This document shows, in pieces, positions 1 through 6,054 of a stretch of DNA of 15,416 nt. Below the pieces are notes generated by a model. The model was not told the DNA's origin. It searched no databases and worked only from the letters and a program-made list of their open reading frames with translations. How positions within the stretch are numbered: position 1 is the stretch's first letter; each line of letters opens with the position of its first letter. A program made the translations under genes and the position numbers. The stretch spans positions 1-15,416 of the forward strand of contig JAAVGZ010000011.1 in NCBI GenBank assembly GCA_014799985.1, read 5' to 3'. Source of the stretch: Helicobacter sp. (lineage in GTDB: Bacteria; Campylobacterota; Campylobacteria; Campylobacterales; Helicobacteraceae).

Positions 1-16
1 CAAAAATCGCAATCTT

Positions 17-74
17 CAAAGCGGCGCTGTGCTGTGGCTTCGCCATAGCTTTGCGCGCGCTTTTTCTGGGGATT
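17..74. repeat. Intergenic repeat, inverted relative to 15321-15374
   Basis: This 58-base stretch matches, in opposite orientation and with small gaps, positions 15321-15374 at the other end of the window. Shared blocks are CAAAGCGGCGCTG at the start and GCGCGCGCTTTTT and GGGGATT at the end. The central part, around GGCTTCGCC, forms its own small hairpin and is the part that differs between copies. The match was read by eye. No coding function is visible, and I infer a dispersed intergenic repeat. Confidence 0.7.
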
Positions 75-76
75 CT

Positions 77-105
77 GTCATGTTGAAGCGAAGCCGAAAC
101 ATCTC
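77..105. repeat. Short repeat, GTCATGTTGA...GAAACATCTC type
   Basis: The stretch begins GTCATGTTGAAGCGAAGC and ends GAAACATCTC. It reappears in inverted orientation at 15211-15236, where the reverse complement begins GTCATGTCGAGCG and ends CGAAACATC. It lies directly between two other repeat types, so the intergenic region is a mosaic of short repeats. Function is unknown. Confidence 0.6.
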
Positions 106-110
106 TTTTT

Positions 111-203
111 GTCATTGCGAGCGTCCGTTAGGACGCGTGGCAATCAACCGTGTTAAGCGTTCGTAGACGGTTGATTGCTTCGAGGCTATCGCCTCGCAAT
201 GAC
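111..203. repeat. Palindromic intergenic element, copy 1
   Basis: A 93-base imperfect palindrome. The outer arms are GTCATTGCGAG and CTCGCAATGAC, and the inner arms are GGCAATCAACCGT and ACGGTTGATTGC. Each side also carries a small hairpin of its own: GCGTCC/GGACGC on the left and GAGGC/GCCTC on the right. Further copies are at 5118-5205 (reversed), 5230-5316 and 15099-15208. It could form a long cruciform or RNA hairpin. The layout suggests a MITE-like or REP-like element, with no transposase in the window. Confidence 0.85.
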
Positions 204-210
204 ACAATGA

Positions 211-228
211 GTGCGACTAAAGTCGCAC
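211..228. terminator. Perfect hairpin followed by a T-rich stretch
   Basis: GTGCGACT and AGTCGCAC form an 8-base-pair stem around AA. CTCCAATATTTT follows, which is T-rich but not a clean U-run. It could end transcription of a gene to the left of the window. It could equally be another short dispersed palindrome, since it sits right after repeat copy 1. Confidence 0.4.
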
Positions 229-334
229 CTCCAATATTTTAACGTCATTGCAAGCACACCAACAAATCACAACGACAAATCGAAAATTTCTCGCGATTCC
301 ACAAGATAAAAACCCACCATTAACTCTTGAATCC

Positions 335-340
335 GATAAT
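335..340 (+). promoter_or_regulatory. Candidate -10 box for the 361-768 gene
   Basis: GATAAT lies about 20 bases before the ATG at 361. A start of transcription near 347 would leave a short leader containing GGAG at 351-354. No -35 box is evident, which is usual for Helicobacter vegetative promoters. Confidence 0.35.
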
Positions 341-360
341 ACCAAAACAAGGAGCAAGCC

Positions 361-768
361 ATGATAGACATCGTAGCCATCGCCGCACTCATGCAGCATG
401 ACGCCCTCGCGCCAAACGCGCCCACCAAGCCAAGCGGAGACTTCGCCGCCGTGCTCGCCCAAAAGCGCCACGAATCGCTCGCGTCTCTCGCGCAAAACGA
501 TGCGGGCATGCAACGCGAGAGCCTCCAAGCGCGGCTCGAGCATGGCGCAAGCGAGATTCACAAAGAATCCGCCAATGGAATCGCGGCAATCAACACAACC
601 AAAGCCGTTGTGGGGCTTGTCAATCAAGACTTGTGGCGGCAGACATTTAGCCCGGCAATCCACATGGCTGAAACGGCTGAAGTGGATTCTATGCCCCCAA
701 CTCTTGATTCACCAACCGACAATGCACCCGTTCTCGCTACGCCACTTTTTGAAACCGACAAAATCTAG
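361..768 (+). CDS. Hypothetical protein, 135 aa
   Basis: I do not recognise this protein. GGAG at 351-354 stands six bases before the ATG, a good ribosome binding site. The product is soluble, with no signal peptide or membrane segment. Residues about 25-75 are polar and probably helical, rich in Ala, Gln, Glu and Arg. The C-terminal 35 residues are rich in Pro, Thr, Asp and Ser and look unstructured. Base composition matches the GC-rich chromosome, which favours a resident gene. Its TAG stop shares CTAG with the stop of the convergent gene at 765-1010. The antisense frames over the same bases are long only because of the GC-rich codon use. The start and frame are supported by the binding site; the function is open. 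Confidence 0.6.
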   Translation: MIDIVAIAALMQHDALAPNAPTKPSGDFAAVLAQKRHESLASLAQNDAGMQRESLQARLEHGASEIHKESANGIAAINTTKAVVGLVNQDLWRQTFSPAIHMAETAEVDSMPPTLDSPTDNAPVLATPLFETDKI

Positions 769-1010
769 TGCAACACAACCAATTTATTGTCGTCTTTGAG
801 CGCGCCCTTTTCTTGCAGCGCCTTTTGCAACATCAGCGCAAGCGAAATGATGTCCTCACATTTCCTCGCTGTGCGTGGGTCGTGTTCCATTTCTTCCAAA
901 ACCTTTTTATCGATTGTAAAAGCATTTTTGCTATTTCGAGATGAAGCGCTTGAGCGAAATTCCACATCTCCAAATTGTTCTTGTAAATTACTAAGACATC
1001 GATTTTGCAT
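765..1010 (-). CDS. Hypothetical protein, 81 aa
   Basis: An unrecognised small soluble protein. On the minus strand GGAGG lies six bases before the ATG at 1010, a near-perfect ribosome binding site that decides the start. The N-terminal third is rich in Ser, Asn and Arg. Residues about 33-70 are charged and probably helical, including the stretch VLEEMEHDPRTARKCEDIIS. There is no export signal or membrane helix. It is convergent with the 361-768 gene, and both TAG stops use the same CTAG (765-768), so there is no room for a terminator between them. It is divergent from csd3, with about 108 bases between the two starts. Confidence 0.6.
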   Translation of the reverse strand: MQNRCLSNLQEQFGDVEFRSSASSRNSKNAFTIDKKVLEEMEHDPRTARKCEDIISLALMLQKALQEKGALKDDNKLVVLH

Positions 1011-1088
1011 CGTTTTTTCCTCCGCATTATTCCTTGCAATACTAGAAGCAAATGGTGTTCCTTTAAGCTGCTTTTAGAAATTTTTTGC

Positions 1089-1094
1089 TACAAT
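1089..1094 (+). promoter_or_regulatory. -10 box for the csd3 operon
   Basis: TACAAT, preceded by a T-rich run, lies 25 bases upstream of the csd3 ATG (1119). The expected transcription start is near 1101, leaving a short leader with AAGGAGAG. This is the only good promoter seen ahead of the four-gene operon. Confidence 0.55.
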
Positions 1095-1118
1095 GCGCGT
1101 TTTATTCAAGGAGAGAGA

Positions 1119-2309
1119 ATGCGTTATGTCTTGGGCTTGTTGCTGTGCGCTGCGTGCGCGTGGGGATTGAATGCGAGCGAGAAGGTCTGGCAAAATGGGC
1201 AAACTTTTTTGGGGTTTTTGGAGGCGAACAACATCTCCCACAGCCTCTATTATAACCTCGCAGCAGAGGACAAAGAGCTCGCGACCGAAGTCATGGCGGG
1301 CGCGAAATACCACTTGCTGACAGACGATGCGGGCACGCTCGTGCAGGCGCTCATTCCCATTGGCGAGGAGAACCAAATCCACCTCTATCAAGATTCCAAA
1401 TCGCCCTCGGGCTATGGGTTTAGCACGCTCCCCGTGCGCTATTTCGAGAAGCGCCAATCGATTGCGTTTGAGTTGAGTAGCGTGCCGTATAACGAGATTA
1501 TCCACATCACGGGCGATTCGCGCCTCGCGAGCGAGTTCGCCGTGGCGTTTCGCAGCTCGATTGGCGCGGCGAACCTCTACCCCCAAGACAAGCTCGCGCT
1601 GATTTATAACCGCAAATATCGGCTCGGCAAGCCCTATGGCGCGCCCGAAATCATCGCGGGCGTCATCGAGGCGCGCGGCAAGCCACATTATCTTTTTTCT
1701 TACAAAGACGGCGGTTATTATAATGAAAAGGGCGAATCGCTGATGCAGTTCCTATTCACCGTCCCGCTTCGCTACACACGCGTTTCTTCGTCTTTCTCAA
1801 ACGCGCGCAAGCACCCGATTCTAGGCTATCGGCGTCCGCATTTGGGCGTGGACTATGCCGCGCCTCGCGGCACACCTGTGAGCGCGGCTGGCACGGGCAC
1901 TGTGAGCTTTGTGGGCTACAAGGGCGGCTATGGCAAAACCATCATCATCACGCATGGCGATGGCTACAAGACGCTCTATGGGCATCTCAACGGCTATGCG
2001 CGCGGAATCCGCGCGGGCAAGAGGGTTACGCAGGGCACAAAGATTGGCTATGTGGGCAACACGGGGCTTAGCACGGGTCCGCACTTGCATTTGGGGCTTT
2101 ATAAAAATGGTCGGGCAATCAACCCACAAAAGAGCGTGCAACGCAAGAAAAAGAAGCTCGGCGCGAGCGAGTTTGCCGAGTTTGCTGCCCAAACCGACCC
2201 CTACAAAGCCGAGCTGCAAGCCGCGCTCTCACACGAGAATCTGCCCGTGTATGAGAAGCCCCAAGAATACATCGCCGCACGCGAGAGCACGGAGAATCGC
2301 GCACCGTGA
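1119..2309 (+). CDS. csd3: M23 peptidoglycan metallopeptidase, Csd3/HdpA type
   Basis: A 396-residue periplasmic zinc endopeptidase that should trim or cut peptidoglycan crosslinks. In H. pylori, Csd3/HdpA is needed for helical shape; Pgp3 is the Campylobacter counterpart. Residues 1-19 form a signal peptide. The middle part (about 30-230) fits the N-terminal domains of this family. The LytM-type domain follows, with HLGVD at 241-245 (zinc ligands H241 and D245), YGH ending at the catalytic H289, and GPHLHLG with H322 and the third ligand H324. All key residues are present. The C-terminal tail after about 340 is basic, then polar. The start at 1119 is chosen over an upstream in-frame ATG because it gives the signal peptide and has AAGGAG just before it. 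The stop overlaps the next start (GTGA). Confidence 0.88.
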   Translation: MRYVLGLLLCAACAWGLNASEKVWQNGQTFLGFLEANNISHSLYYNLAAEDKELATEVMAGAKYHLLTDDAGTLVQALIPIGEENQIHLYQDSKSPSGYGFSTLPVRYFEKRQSIAFELSSVPYNEIIHITGDSRLASEFAVAFRSSIGAANLYPQDKLALIYNRKYRLGKPYGAPEIIAGVIEARGKPHYLFSYKDGGYYNEKGESLMQFLFTVPLRYTRVSSSFSNARKHPILGYRRPHLGVDYAAPRGTPVSAAGTGTVSFVGYKGGYGKTIIITHGDGYKTLYGHLNGYARGIRAGKRVTQGTKIGYVGNTGLSTGPHLHLGLYKNGRAINPQKSVQRKKKKLGASEFAEFAAQTDPYKAELQAALSHENLPVYEKPQEYIAARESTENRAP

Positions 2310-2896
2310 AGCCTGCCACAGATATTCAGATTCAGAAAATCGAAGAATGTTGGGATTCGCCCTATATCCGCCCACATCGCATCTTCTACACCCAAAATGG
2401 CGCGCCACGCACGTGGGACATCGTCCAAGCGCACAATAGCGTGAGCATTTTGATTTATGACACCTCGCTAAATGCGCTCATTCTCGTCAAACAAATGCGC
2501 CCCGCGCTGTTTGTCAAGAGCCAGATTCCGTGTGTCTATGAGCTTTGCGCGGGCATTGTCGACAAAGACAAGAGCTTGGCGCAAATCGCGAGCGAGGAGG
2601 TGTTCGAGGAATGCGGCTATGATGTCCCCGCGAGCGAGTTGGTCGAGATTTGCTCGTTCTATTCGTCTGTGGGCTTTGCGGCGAGCAAGCAGCATTGCTA
2701 CTATGCCGAAGTGAGTGCGGCGCGCAAAACGGGGCAGGGCGGCGGAATCGACACGGAGCAAATCGAGGTCATCGCCTTGCCGCTGTCAGAAATCCGCGAC
2801 TTTGTCTATGATTCTAGCCGCGCCAAAACATCGGGGCTGCTGTTTGCGTGCATGTGGTTTCTGAACGAGAAAGCCCAGTATTTTTCTAAGGCTTAG
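2306..2896 (+). CDS. Nudix hydrolase, nucleoside-diphosphate-sugar type
   Basis: A 196-residue cytoplasmic Nudix enzyme expected to cleave a nucleoside diphosphate linked to another group, such as ADP-ribose or a UDP-sugar. The Nudix box runs from G83 to Y105. It keeps the metal-binding glutamates E98, E101 and E102 and the final G104. The usual first Glu of the box is K89, and the usual Arg before EE is E97. The pattern AGIVD...SLAQIASEE...EECGY recalls UDP-sugar diphosphatases of the NUDT14 kind, which also lack the full consensus. It starts with GTG, overlapping the csd3 TGA by four bases, so translation is probably coupled. The substrate cannot be told from sequence. A link to envelope sugar nucleotides is inference from the neighbouring cell-shape gene. 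Confidence 0.8.
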   Translation: MKPATDIQIQKIEECWDSPYIRPHRIFYTQNGAPRTWDIVQAHNSVSILIYDTSLNALILVKQMRPALFVKSQIPCVYELCAGIVDKDKSLAQIASEEVFEECGYDVPASELVEICSFYSSVGFAASKQHCYYAEVSAARKTGQGGGIDTEQIEVIALPLSEIRDFVYDSSRAKTSGLLFACMWFLNEKAQYFSKA

Positions 2897-2898
2897 AA

Positions 2899-3651
2899 AT
2901 GCGACTCTTCCTCTTTTTCTTGCTATTCTGCGCCCTCGCGCATGCGTTTGAGAACAAAATCTCGTTGCCCATTCTCGAGGTGAGCGGGCAGACCATCACC
3001 ACGCCCGCGATGAACCTGCGGCGCGGCGAAAGCGGCTTTGTGCTGCACCAGCTCGATTCGACACACTCGATGATGCTCGCGCGCGCTGTGGTCGTGGCGA
3101 TTGAGGATTCTCGCGCCACGCTCGCGCTGCGCCCGCTCGAGCTGTTCGAGAATCGCTCGATGCCGCTCCCGCTGCTCGCGCCAAAGGTGGGCGACCAAGT
3201 CGTCTTGCGCGCCTTCTACAACCGCGCCTTCGCGATTGCGCCCAACCAGCAAATCTACCGCGCGATTACGGCGCAATACCCCAACATCGAGTGGCTGCAC
3301 CCCGATTTATTCGCCGCGTTTTTGGCGAATCAGGGCAGGGCAGCGCCCACGATGGAGCATTTTCGCGAGATTTGCAATGCCTATGCGACAGGCGTTGTGT
3401 ATTTGGTGCGCGAAAACATCGGCGAGCTACGCGATTGTCAGACTTTCGCGCTCTTGCGCCAAGACGCGATTCCGAGCAATGAAGAGCAAATCAAGCCCTT
3501 CTTTTCGCGGCTTGGCAATATGGAGCGCAGCTGGATTGGCTTCTTGCGCCGCGACCCGCAAGTCATCGATTATTATCGCTACTACAATGAGATTGTCCAT
3601 GAATTTGCACGCGCGAATCGGGACATCGCCGATGTGATTGAACAAAAATAA
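2899..3651 (+). CDS. PgbA-like secreted protein, short form
   Basis: A 250-residue exported protein resembling the N-terminal part of H. pylori plasminogen-binding protein PgbA (HP0508) and the Campylobacter protein next to GlcD (Cj1214c). Residues 1-16 are a hydrophobic signal peptide ending AHA, and there is no lipobox cysteine. The mature part is a globular domain with a beta-rich start (about 20-115) and a helical C-terminal half. H. pylori PgbA is much longer and ends in a charged, lysine-rich region that is absent here, although the last residue is Lys, as in plasminogen-binding tails. AAGG at 2888-2891 is the binding site, inside the end of the Nudix gene, and only two bases separate the genes. 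The role in this organism is not established. The short form may be the ancestral, non-adhesive version. Confidence 0.7.
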   Translation: MRLFLFFLLFCALAHAFENKISLPILEVSGQTITTPAMNLRRGESGFVLHQLDSTHSMMLARAVVVAIEDSRATLALRPLELFENRSMPLPLLAPKVGDQVVLRAFYNRAFAIAPNQQIYRAITAQYPNIEWLHPDLFAAFLANQGRAAPTMEHFREICNAYATGVVYLVRENIGELRDCQTFALLRQDAIPSNEEQIKPFFSRLGNMERSWIGFLRRDPQVIDYYRYYNEIVHEFARANRDIADVIEQK

Positions 3652-3671
3652 AAAATCTCTAAGGAGAAATG

Positions 3672-5051
3672 ATGGAAACCAAGCATATCGCCGCATTGCG
3701 CGCCATCGTTGGCGAGGAAAATTGTTTTGATGATACGGCGCACAAAATCGCCTATTGCTATGACGCCACGCGTTGTCGCTATGAGCCAGACGCTGTCGTT
3801 TTCGCGCGCAACGAAGACGATGTGAGCCAGATTCTGCGCTATTGCAACGAGCACAGAATCATCGTTACGCCGCGCGGCGCAGGCAGCGGCTTCACCGGCG
3901 GCGCGCTGCCCGTGAGCGGCGGAATCATTCTCGCGCTCGAGAAGCACATGAACCAGATTCTTGAAATCGATATGGAAAACATGGTCGCGCGCGTGCAGCC
4001 CGGCGTGATTAACAAGCATTTTCAGCAGGTTGTCGAAGAGAAGGGCTTGTTCTACCCGCCCGACCCTGCGAGCGAGGATTTTTCGACACTCGGCGGCAAT
4101 GTGAGCGAGAACGCGGGCGGCATGCGTGCGGCGAAATACGGAATCACGAAGGATTATGTCATGGCTTTGCGCGCCGTGCTGCCAAACGGCGAGATTATCC
4201 GCGCGGGCAAGAAAACGATAAAAGATGTCGCGGGGTATAATGTCGCCGGAATCCTCATCGCAAGCGAGGGGACGCTCGCGGTGATTACCGAGATTACGCT
4301 GAAGCTCCTAAGCAAGCCAAAGCTGCGCCAAAGCGCGCTTGGCGTGTTTCCGACAATCGATGCCGCAATGCATGCGGTCTATAAGACGATGGCGGCGGGC
4401 GTTACGCCTGTGGCGATGGAGTTTCTCGACAATCTCACAATCCGCGCTGTCGAGGAGCGATTCCACAAGGGCTTGCCGACAGACGCTGGCGCGATTCTGA
4501 TTACCGATGTTGACGGCAACTTGGACGCAGAGATTGCGCATGACATGCAAAAAATAAAGGAAAAATTTGAGGAAAATGGCTGCACGGAGTTTCGCAGCGC
4601 GAGCACGCCCGATGAGATTGCCGCGCTGTGGTTTGCGCGCCGCAATGCGAGCCAAAGCATCACGATTTATGGCAGCAAGAAGCTCAACGAGGACATCACC
4701 GTGCCGCGCAGCAAGCTGCCCGAGCTGCTTAGGCGAATCGATGATGTCGCGCGCAAGTATGATGTCAAGATTCCGTGTTTTGGACACACGGGCGATGGCA
4801 ATGTGCATACGAATGTGATGGTCGATGCGAGCAGCGAGAGCGAGCTGAAAAAGGGGCATGACGCCATCACCGAGATTTTCAAAATCGCTGTTGAGCTCGG
4901 CGGCACGCTTAGCGGCGAGCACGGAATCGGGCTTGCCAAAGCGCCGTTTATGTCGCTCGCGTTTAGCGAGGCGGAGATGAACCTTTTTCGCGCCATCAAG
5001 CGCGCCTTTGACCCGAACAATATCTTGAATGTTGGGAAGATGGGGTTGTAG
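3672..5051 (+). CDS. glcD: Glycolate oxidase, FAD-binding subunit GlcD
   Basis: A 459-residue FAD-linked oxidase of the GlcD / D-lactate dehydrogenase family, which oxidises 2-hydroxy acids such as glycolate to the 2-keto acid in the cytoplasm or at the inner membrane face. The FAD-binding PP-loop is VTPRGAGSGFTGGALP at 65-80, with further family signatures at DPASEDFSTLGGNVSENAGG (131-150) and VAGYN (186-190). The C-terminal oxidase domain has HTGDGNVH (372-379) and LSGEHGIGLAK (413-423). Length is normal for the family and no key motif is missing. Two ATGs stand side by side at 3669 and 3672; the second is chosen because AAGGAG (3661-3666) is then five bases away. It is last in the csd3 operon, 20 bases after the PgbA-like gene. 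No glcE or glcF follows, so any partner subunits are encoded elsewhere. Confidence 0.9.
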   Translation: METKHIAALRAIVGEENCFDDTAHKIAYCYDATRCRYEPDAVVFARNEDDVSQILRYCNEHRIIVTPRGAGSGFTGGALPVSGGIILALEKHMNQILEIDMENMVARVQPGVINKHFQQVVEEKGLFYPPDPASEDFSTLGGNVSENAGGMRAAKYGITKDYVMALRAVLPNGEIIRAGKKTIKDVAGYNVAGILIASEGTLAVITEITLKLLSKPKLRQSALGVFPTIDAAMHAVYKTMAAGVTPVAMEFLDNLTIRAVEERFHKGLPTDAGAILITDVDGNLDAEIAHDMQKIKEKFEENGCTEFRSASTPDEIAALWFARRNASQSITIYGSKKLNEDITVPRSKLPELLRRIDDVARKYDVKIPCFGHTGDGNVHTNVMVDASSESELKKGHDAITEIFKIAVELGGTLSGEHGIGLAKAPFMSLAFSEAEMNLFRAIKRAFDPNNILNVGKMGL

Positions 5052-5070
5052 CTTGCCCAAAATGGGCAAG
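5052..5070. terminator. Hairpin just after glcD, possible terminator
   Basis: CTTGCCC and GGGCAAG form a perfect seven-base stem around AAAAT, starting one base after the glcD stop. No U-run follows, so it is a weak intrinsic terminator at best. It may instead protect the 3' end of the operon mRNA. Confidence 0.4.
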
Positions 5071-5117
5071 TGCGCCCGATTCTGCTGTGGTTGGAATCTT
5101 ATAAAATCCTGTTTATC

Positions 5118-5205
5118 GTCATTGCGAGGCGATAGCCGAAGCAATCAACCATCTTTGAATCAACACGGTTGATTGCCACGCGTCCTAACGGACGCTCGCA
5201 ATGAC
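5118..5205. repeat. Palindromic intergenic element, copy 2 (reversed)
   Basis: An 88-base element with the same outer arms as 111-203 but in the opposite orientation. The GAGGCGATAGCC side comes first, and the GCGTCC/GGACGC hairpin side comes last. The central CGGTTGATTGCCACGCGTCC block is identical to the reverse complement of copy 1. Confidence 0.85.
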
Positions 5206-5229
5206 GGTGCAAATCTATCAACTTCTATC

Positions 5230-5316
5230 GTCATTGCGAGTTTACGCGAAGCAATCGACCGTGCCGCGATTCTATGCTCGGCGATTGCCGCACTTGCGCC
5301 GCCCACTCGCAATGAC
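5230..5316. repeat. Palindromic intergenic element, copy 3 (diverged)
   Basis: An 87-base element with the arms GTCATTGCGAG and CTCGCAATGAC intact. The interior has diverged: GAAGCAATCGACCGTG replaces the usual inner arm. It lies 24 bases after copy 2 and just before the promoter of the AT-rich module, so the pair marks the left edge of that module. Confidence 0.8.
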
Positions 5317-5348
5317 GATAGTATTTTACACTTTATGCAAACAAGTAC

Positions 5349-5377
5349 TTGACAAAATATGTAAAACTTGCTAACAT
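5349..5377 (+). promoter_or_regulatory. Strong promoter for the HTH-nuclease module
   Basis: TTGACA at 5349-5354 and TAACAT at 5372-5377 are separated by 17 bases, a textbook sigma-70 arrangement. A perfect -35 box is unusual here, because the other promoters in the window have only a -10 box. Expected transcription start is near 5384, giving a leader of about 50 bases before the ATG at 5434. Confidence 0.65.
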
Positions 5378-5385
5378 GCCACTCC

Positions 5386-5411
5386 GAATTGGTTGGGAAT
5401 CCCACCGATTC
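5386..5411. promoter_or_regulatory. Palindrome just downstream of the promoter, possible operator
   Basis: GAATTGGTTGGGA and TCCCACCGATTC form an inverted repeat with one unpaired T and one mismatch, centred near 5399. It begins about where transcription should start, so a dimeric regulator bound here would block the promoter. The helix-turn-helix protein encoded immediately downstream is the obvious candidate. As RNA it would form a leader hairpin upstream of the ribosome binding site. Confidence 0.4.
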
Positions 5412-5433
5412 TATCTTTGCAAAGGAGCGTTTG

Positions 5434-5931
5434 ATGCCAACCCCCATACTCTTGCGAGACAAGATGAGAGAGATTGATTTGCGTCTAGTGGATTTGGCGC
5501 AATTTCTCGAGCTTTCGCGTCCCACGGTGTATAAATTCATCGACTACTACGAAACGGGGCAGAGAGACAGGCTCGAGCCCAAAATCCTTAGGCTTTTTGA
5601 TTTTATCTCTCAAGCTCCGAGCAAGGCGAGCGTGATGAGTTATGTCATAGAAAACATCGTCAAGCCAAAGGAGCAAACTCCACAAGACAGGGAGCATCAA
5701 ATTGCGAATCTGCTCAAAAAGGAGAATAAGGTGAAAATTGAGTTTATCAATAGAATCGCCGAAAGCCAAGTCTTCGACCCGATTCTGGATTATCTGTTGC
5801 AATGCGAAATGATTCTTGCTCAAGGCAAAGCCTTAGAGGAACAAGAAATCGCGATATTAGAACCGCTCATTGCGCTCTATCAAGCGCTTGGACTAAAATT
5901 ACCATTTGAAGGAGAGCACAATGGAAAATAA
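5434..5931 (+). CDS. Small helix-turn-helix protein, first gene of the module
   Basis: A 165-residue protein with a probable helix-turn-helix near the N-terminus (about 18-40, including LAQFLELSRPTVYKFIDYYE), followed by a mostly helical, charged region to the end. It is probably a DNA-binding regulator. I do not recognise a named family. AAAGGAG at 5420-5426 sits seven bases before the ATG, which decides the start over an upstream in-frame ATG at 5368 that lies on the promoter. Base composition is intermediate between the GC-rich flanks and the AT-rich nuclease gene. The last bases carry GGAG and the ATG at 5921, so the nuclease start lies inside this gene and the two would be co-translated. 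A role as autorepressor or antitoxin-like partner of the nuclease is inference from position. Confidence 0.75.
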   Translation: MPTPILLRDKMREIDLRLVDLAQFLELSRPTVYKFIDYYETGQRDRLEPKILRLFDFISQAPSKASVMSYVIENIVKPKEQTPQDREHQIANLLKKENKVKIEFINRIAESQVFDPILDYLLQCEMILAQGKALEEQEIAILEPLIALYQALGLKLPFEGEHNGK

Positions 5932-6019
5932 ACAACAAATCAAAAAGGAGAATGGCATGGAAAACTTCAATGGTTCACGTGGATTTGTGATTCACAATTT
6001 CAGGAATATTGGCGTCTAA
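5921..6019 (+). pseudogene. Cut-off N-terminus of the OLD-family gene
   Basis: A 32-codon frame from ATG 5921 (GGAG six bases upstream), with a second start at ATG 5957 that has its own AAAGGAG six bases upstream. From 5957 it reads MENFNGSRGFVIHNFRNIGV and then TAA at 6017. FVIHNFRNIGV is the kind of first strand (xxIxNFRNI) that opens OLD and SMC-like ATPases and should precede the Walker A strand. That next part, LGGLVIILGENNVGKSN, is found downstream in another frame. This piece is therefore most likely the true N-terminus of the nuclease, separated by a stop and frameshifts. The duplicated MEN start suggests either ATG may be used. Confidence 0.6.
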
Positions 6020-6037
6020 AAAGAGGATTAAGGAGTC

Positions 6038-6049
6038 GGGGGGGGGGGG
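6038..6049 (+). repeat. Run of 12 G at the 5' end of the nuclease gene
   Basis: An uninterrupted G12 tract between the nuclease N-terminal piece and its Walker A region. Tracts of this length slip during replication, and in Helicobacter and Campylobacter they switch genes on and off. With 12 G the nuclease frame continues upstream to 5932 with no ATG, GTG or TTG. With 11 or 14 G it would join the frame that contains KKRIKES and a TTG at 6009. With 13 G it would meet the stop at 6029. Confidence 0.85.
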
Positions 6050-6054
6050 CATTT

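Noticed and set aside
1074..1688. Minus-strand frame of 204 codons opposite csd3.
   Set aside because: It is antisense to the signal peptide and conserved domains of csd3 and overlaps its promoter.
4308..5144. Long minus-strand frame of 278 codons opposite glcD.
   Set aside because: It is the shadow of a strongly supported gene in GC-rich codons, with no binding site or family resemblance.
5118..5316. The closely spaced elements 5118-5205 and 5230-5316 as a CRISPR array.
   Set aside because: There are only two units of about 88 bases, they are palindromic and diverged inside, and no short regular repeat-spacer pattern or cas gene is present.
6010..6025. Programmed ribosomal frameshift at GTC TAA A to bypass the stop in the nuclease start.
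   Set aside because: GTC is not a slippery codon like the CTT of the RF2 site, and one shift would not give the right frame without a change in the G tract.
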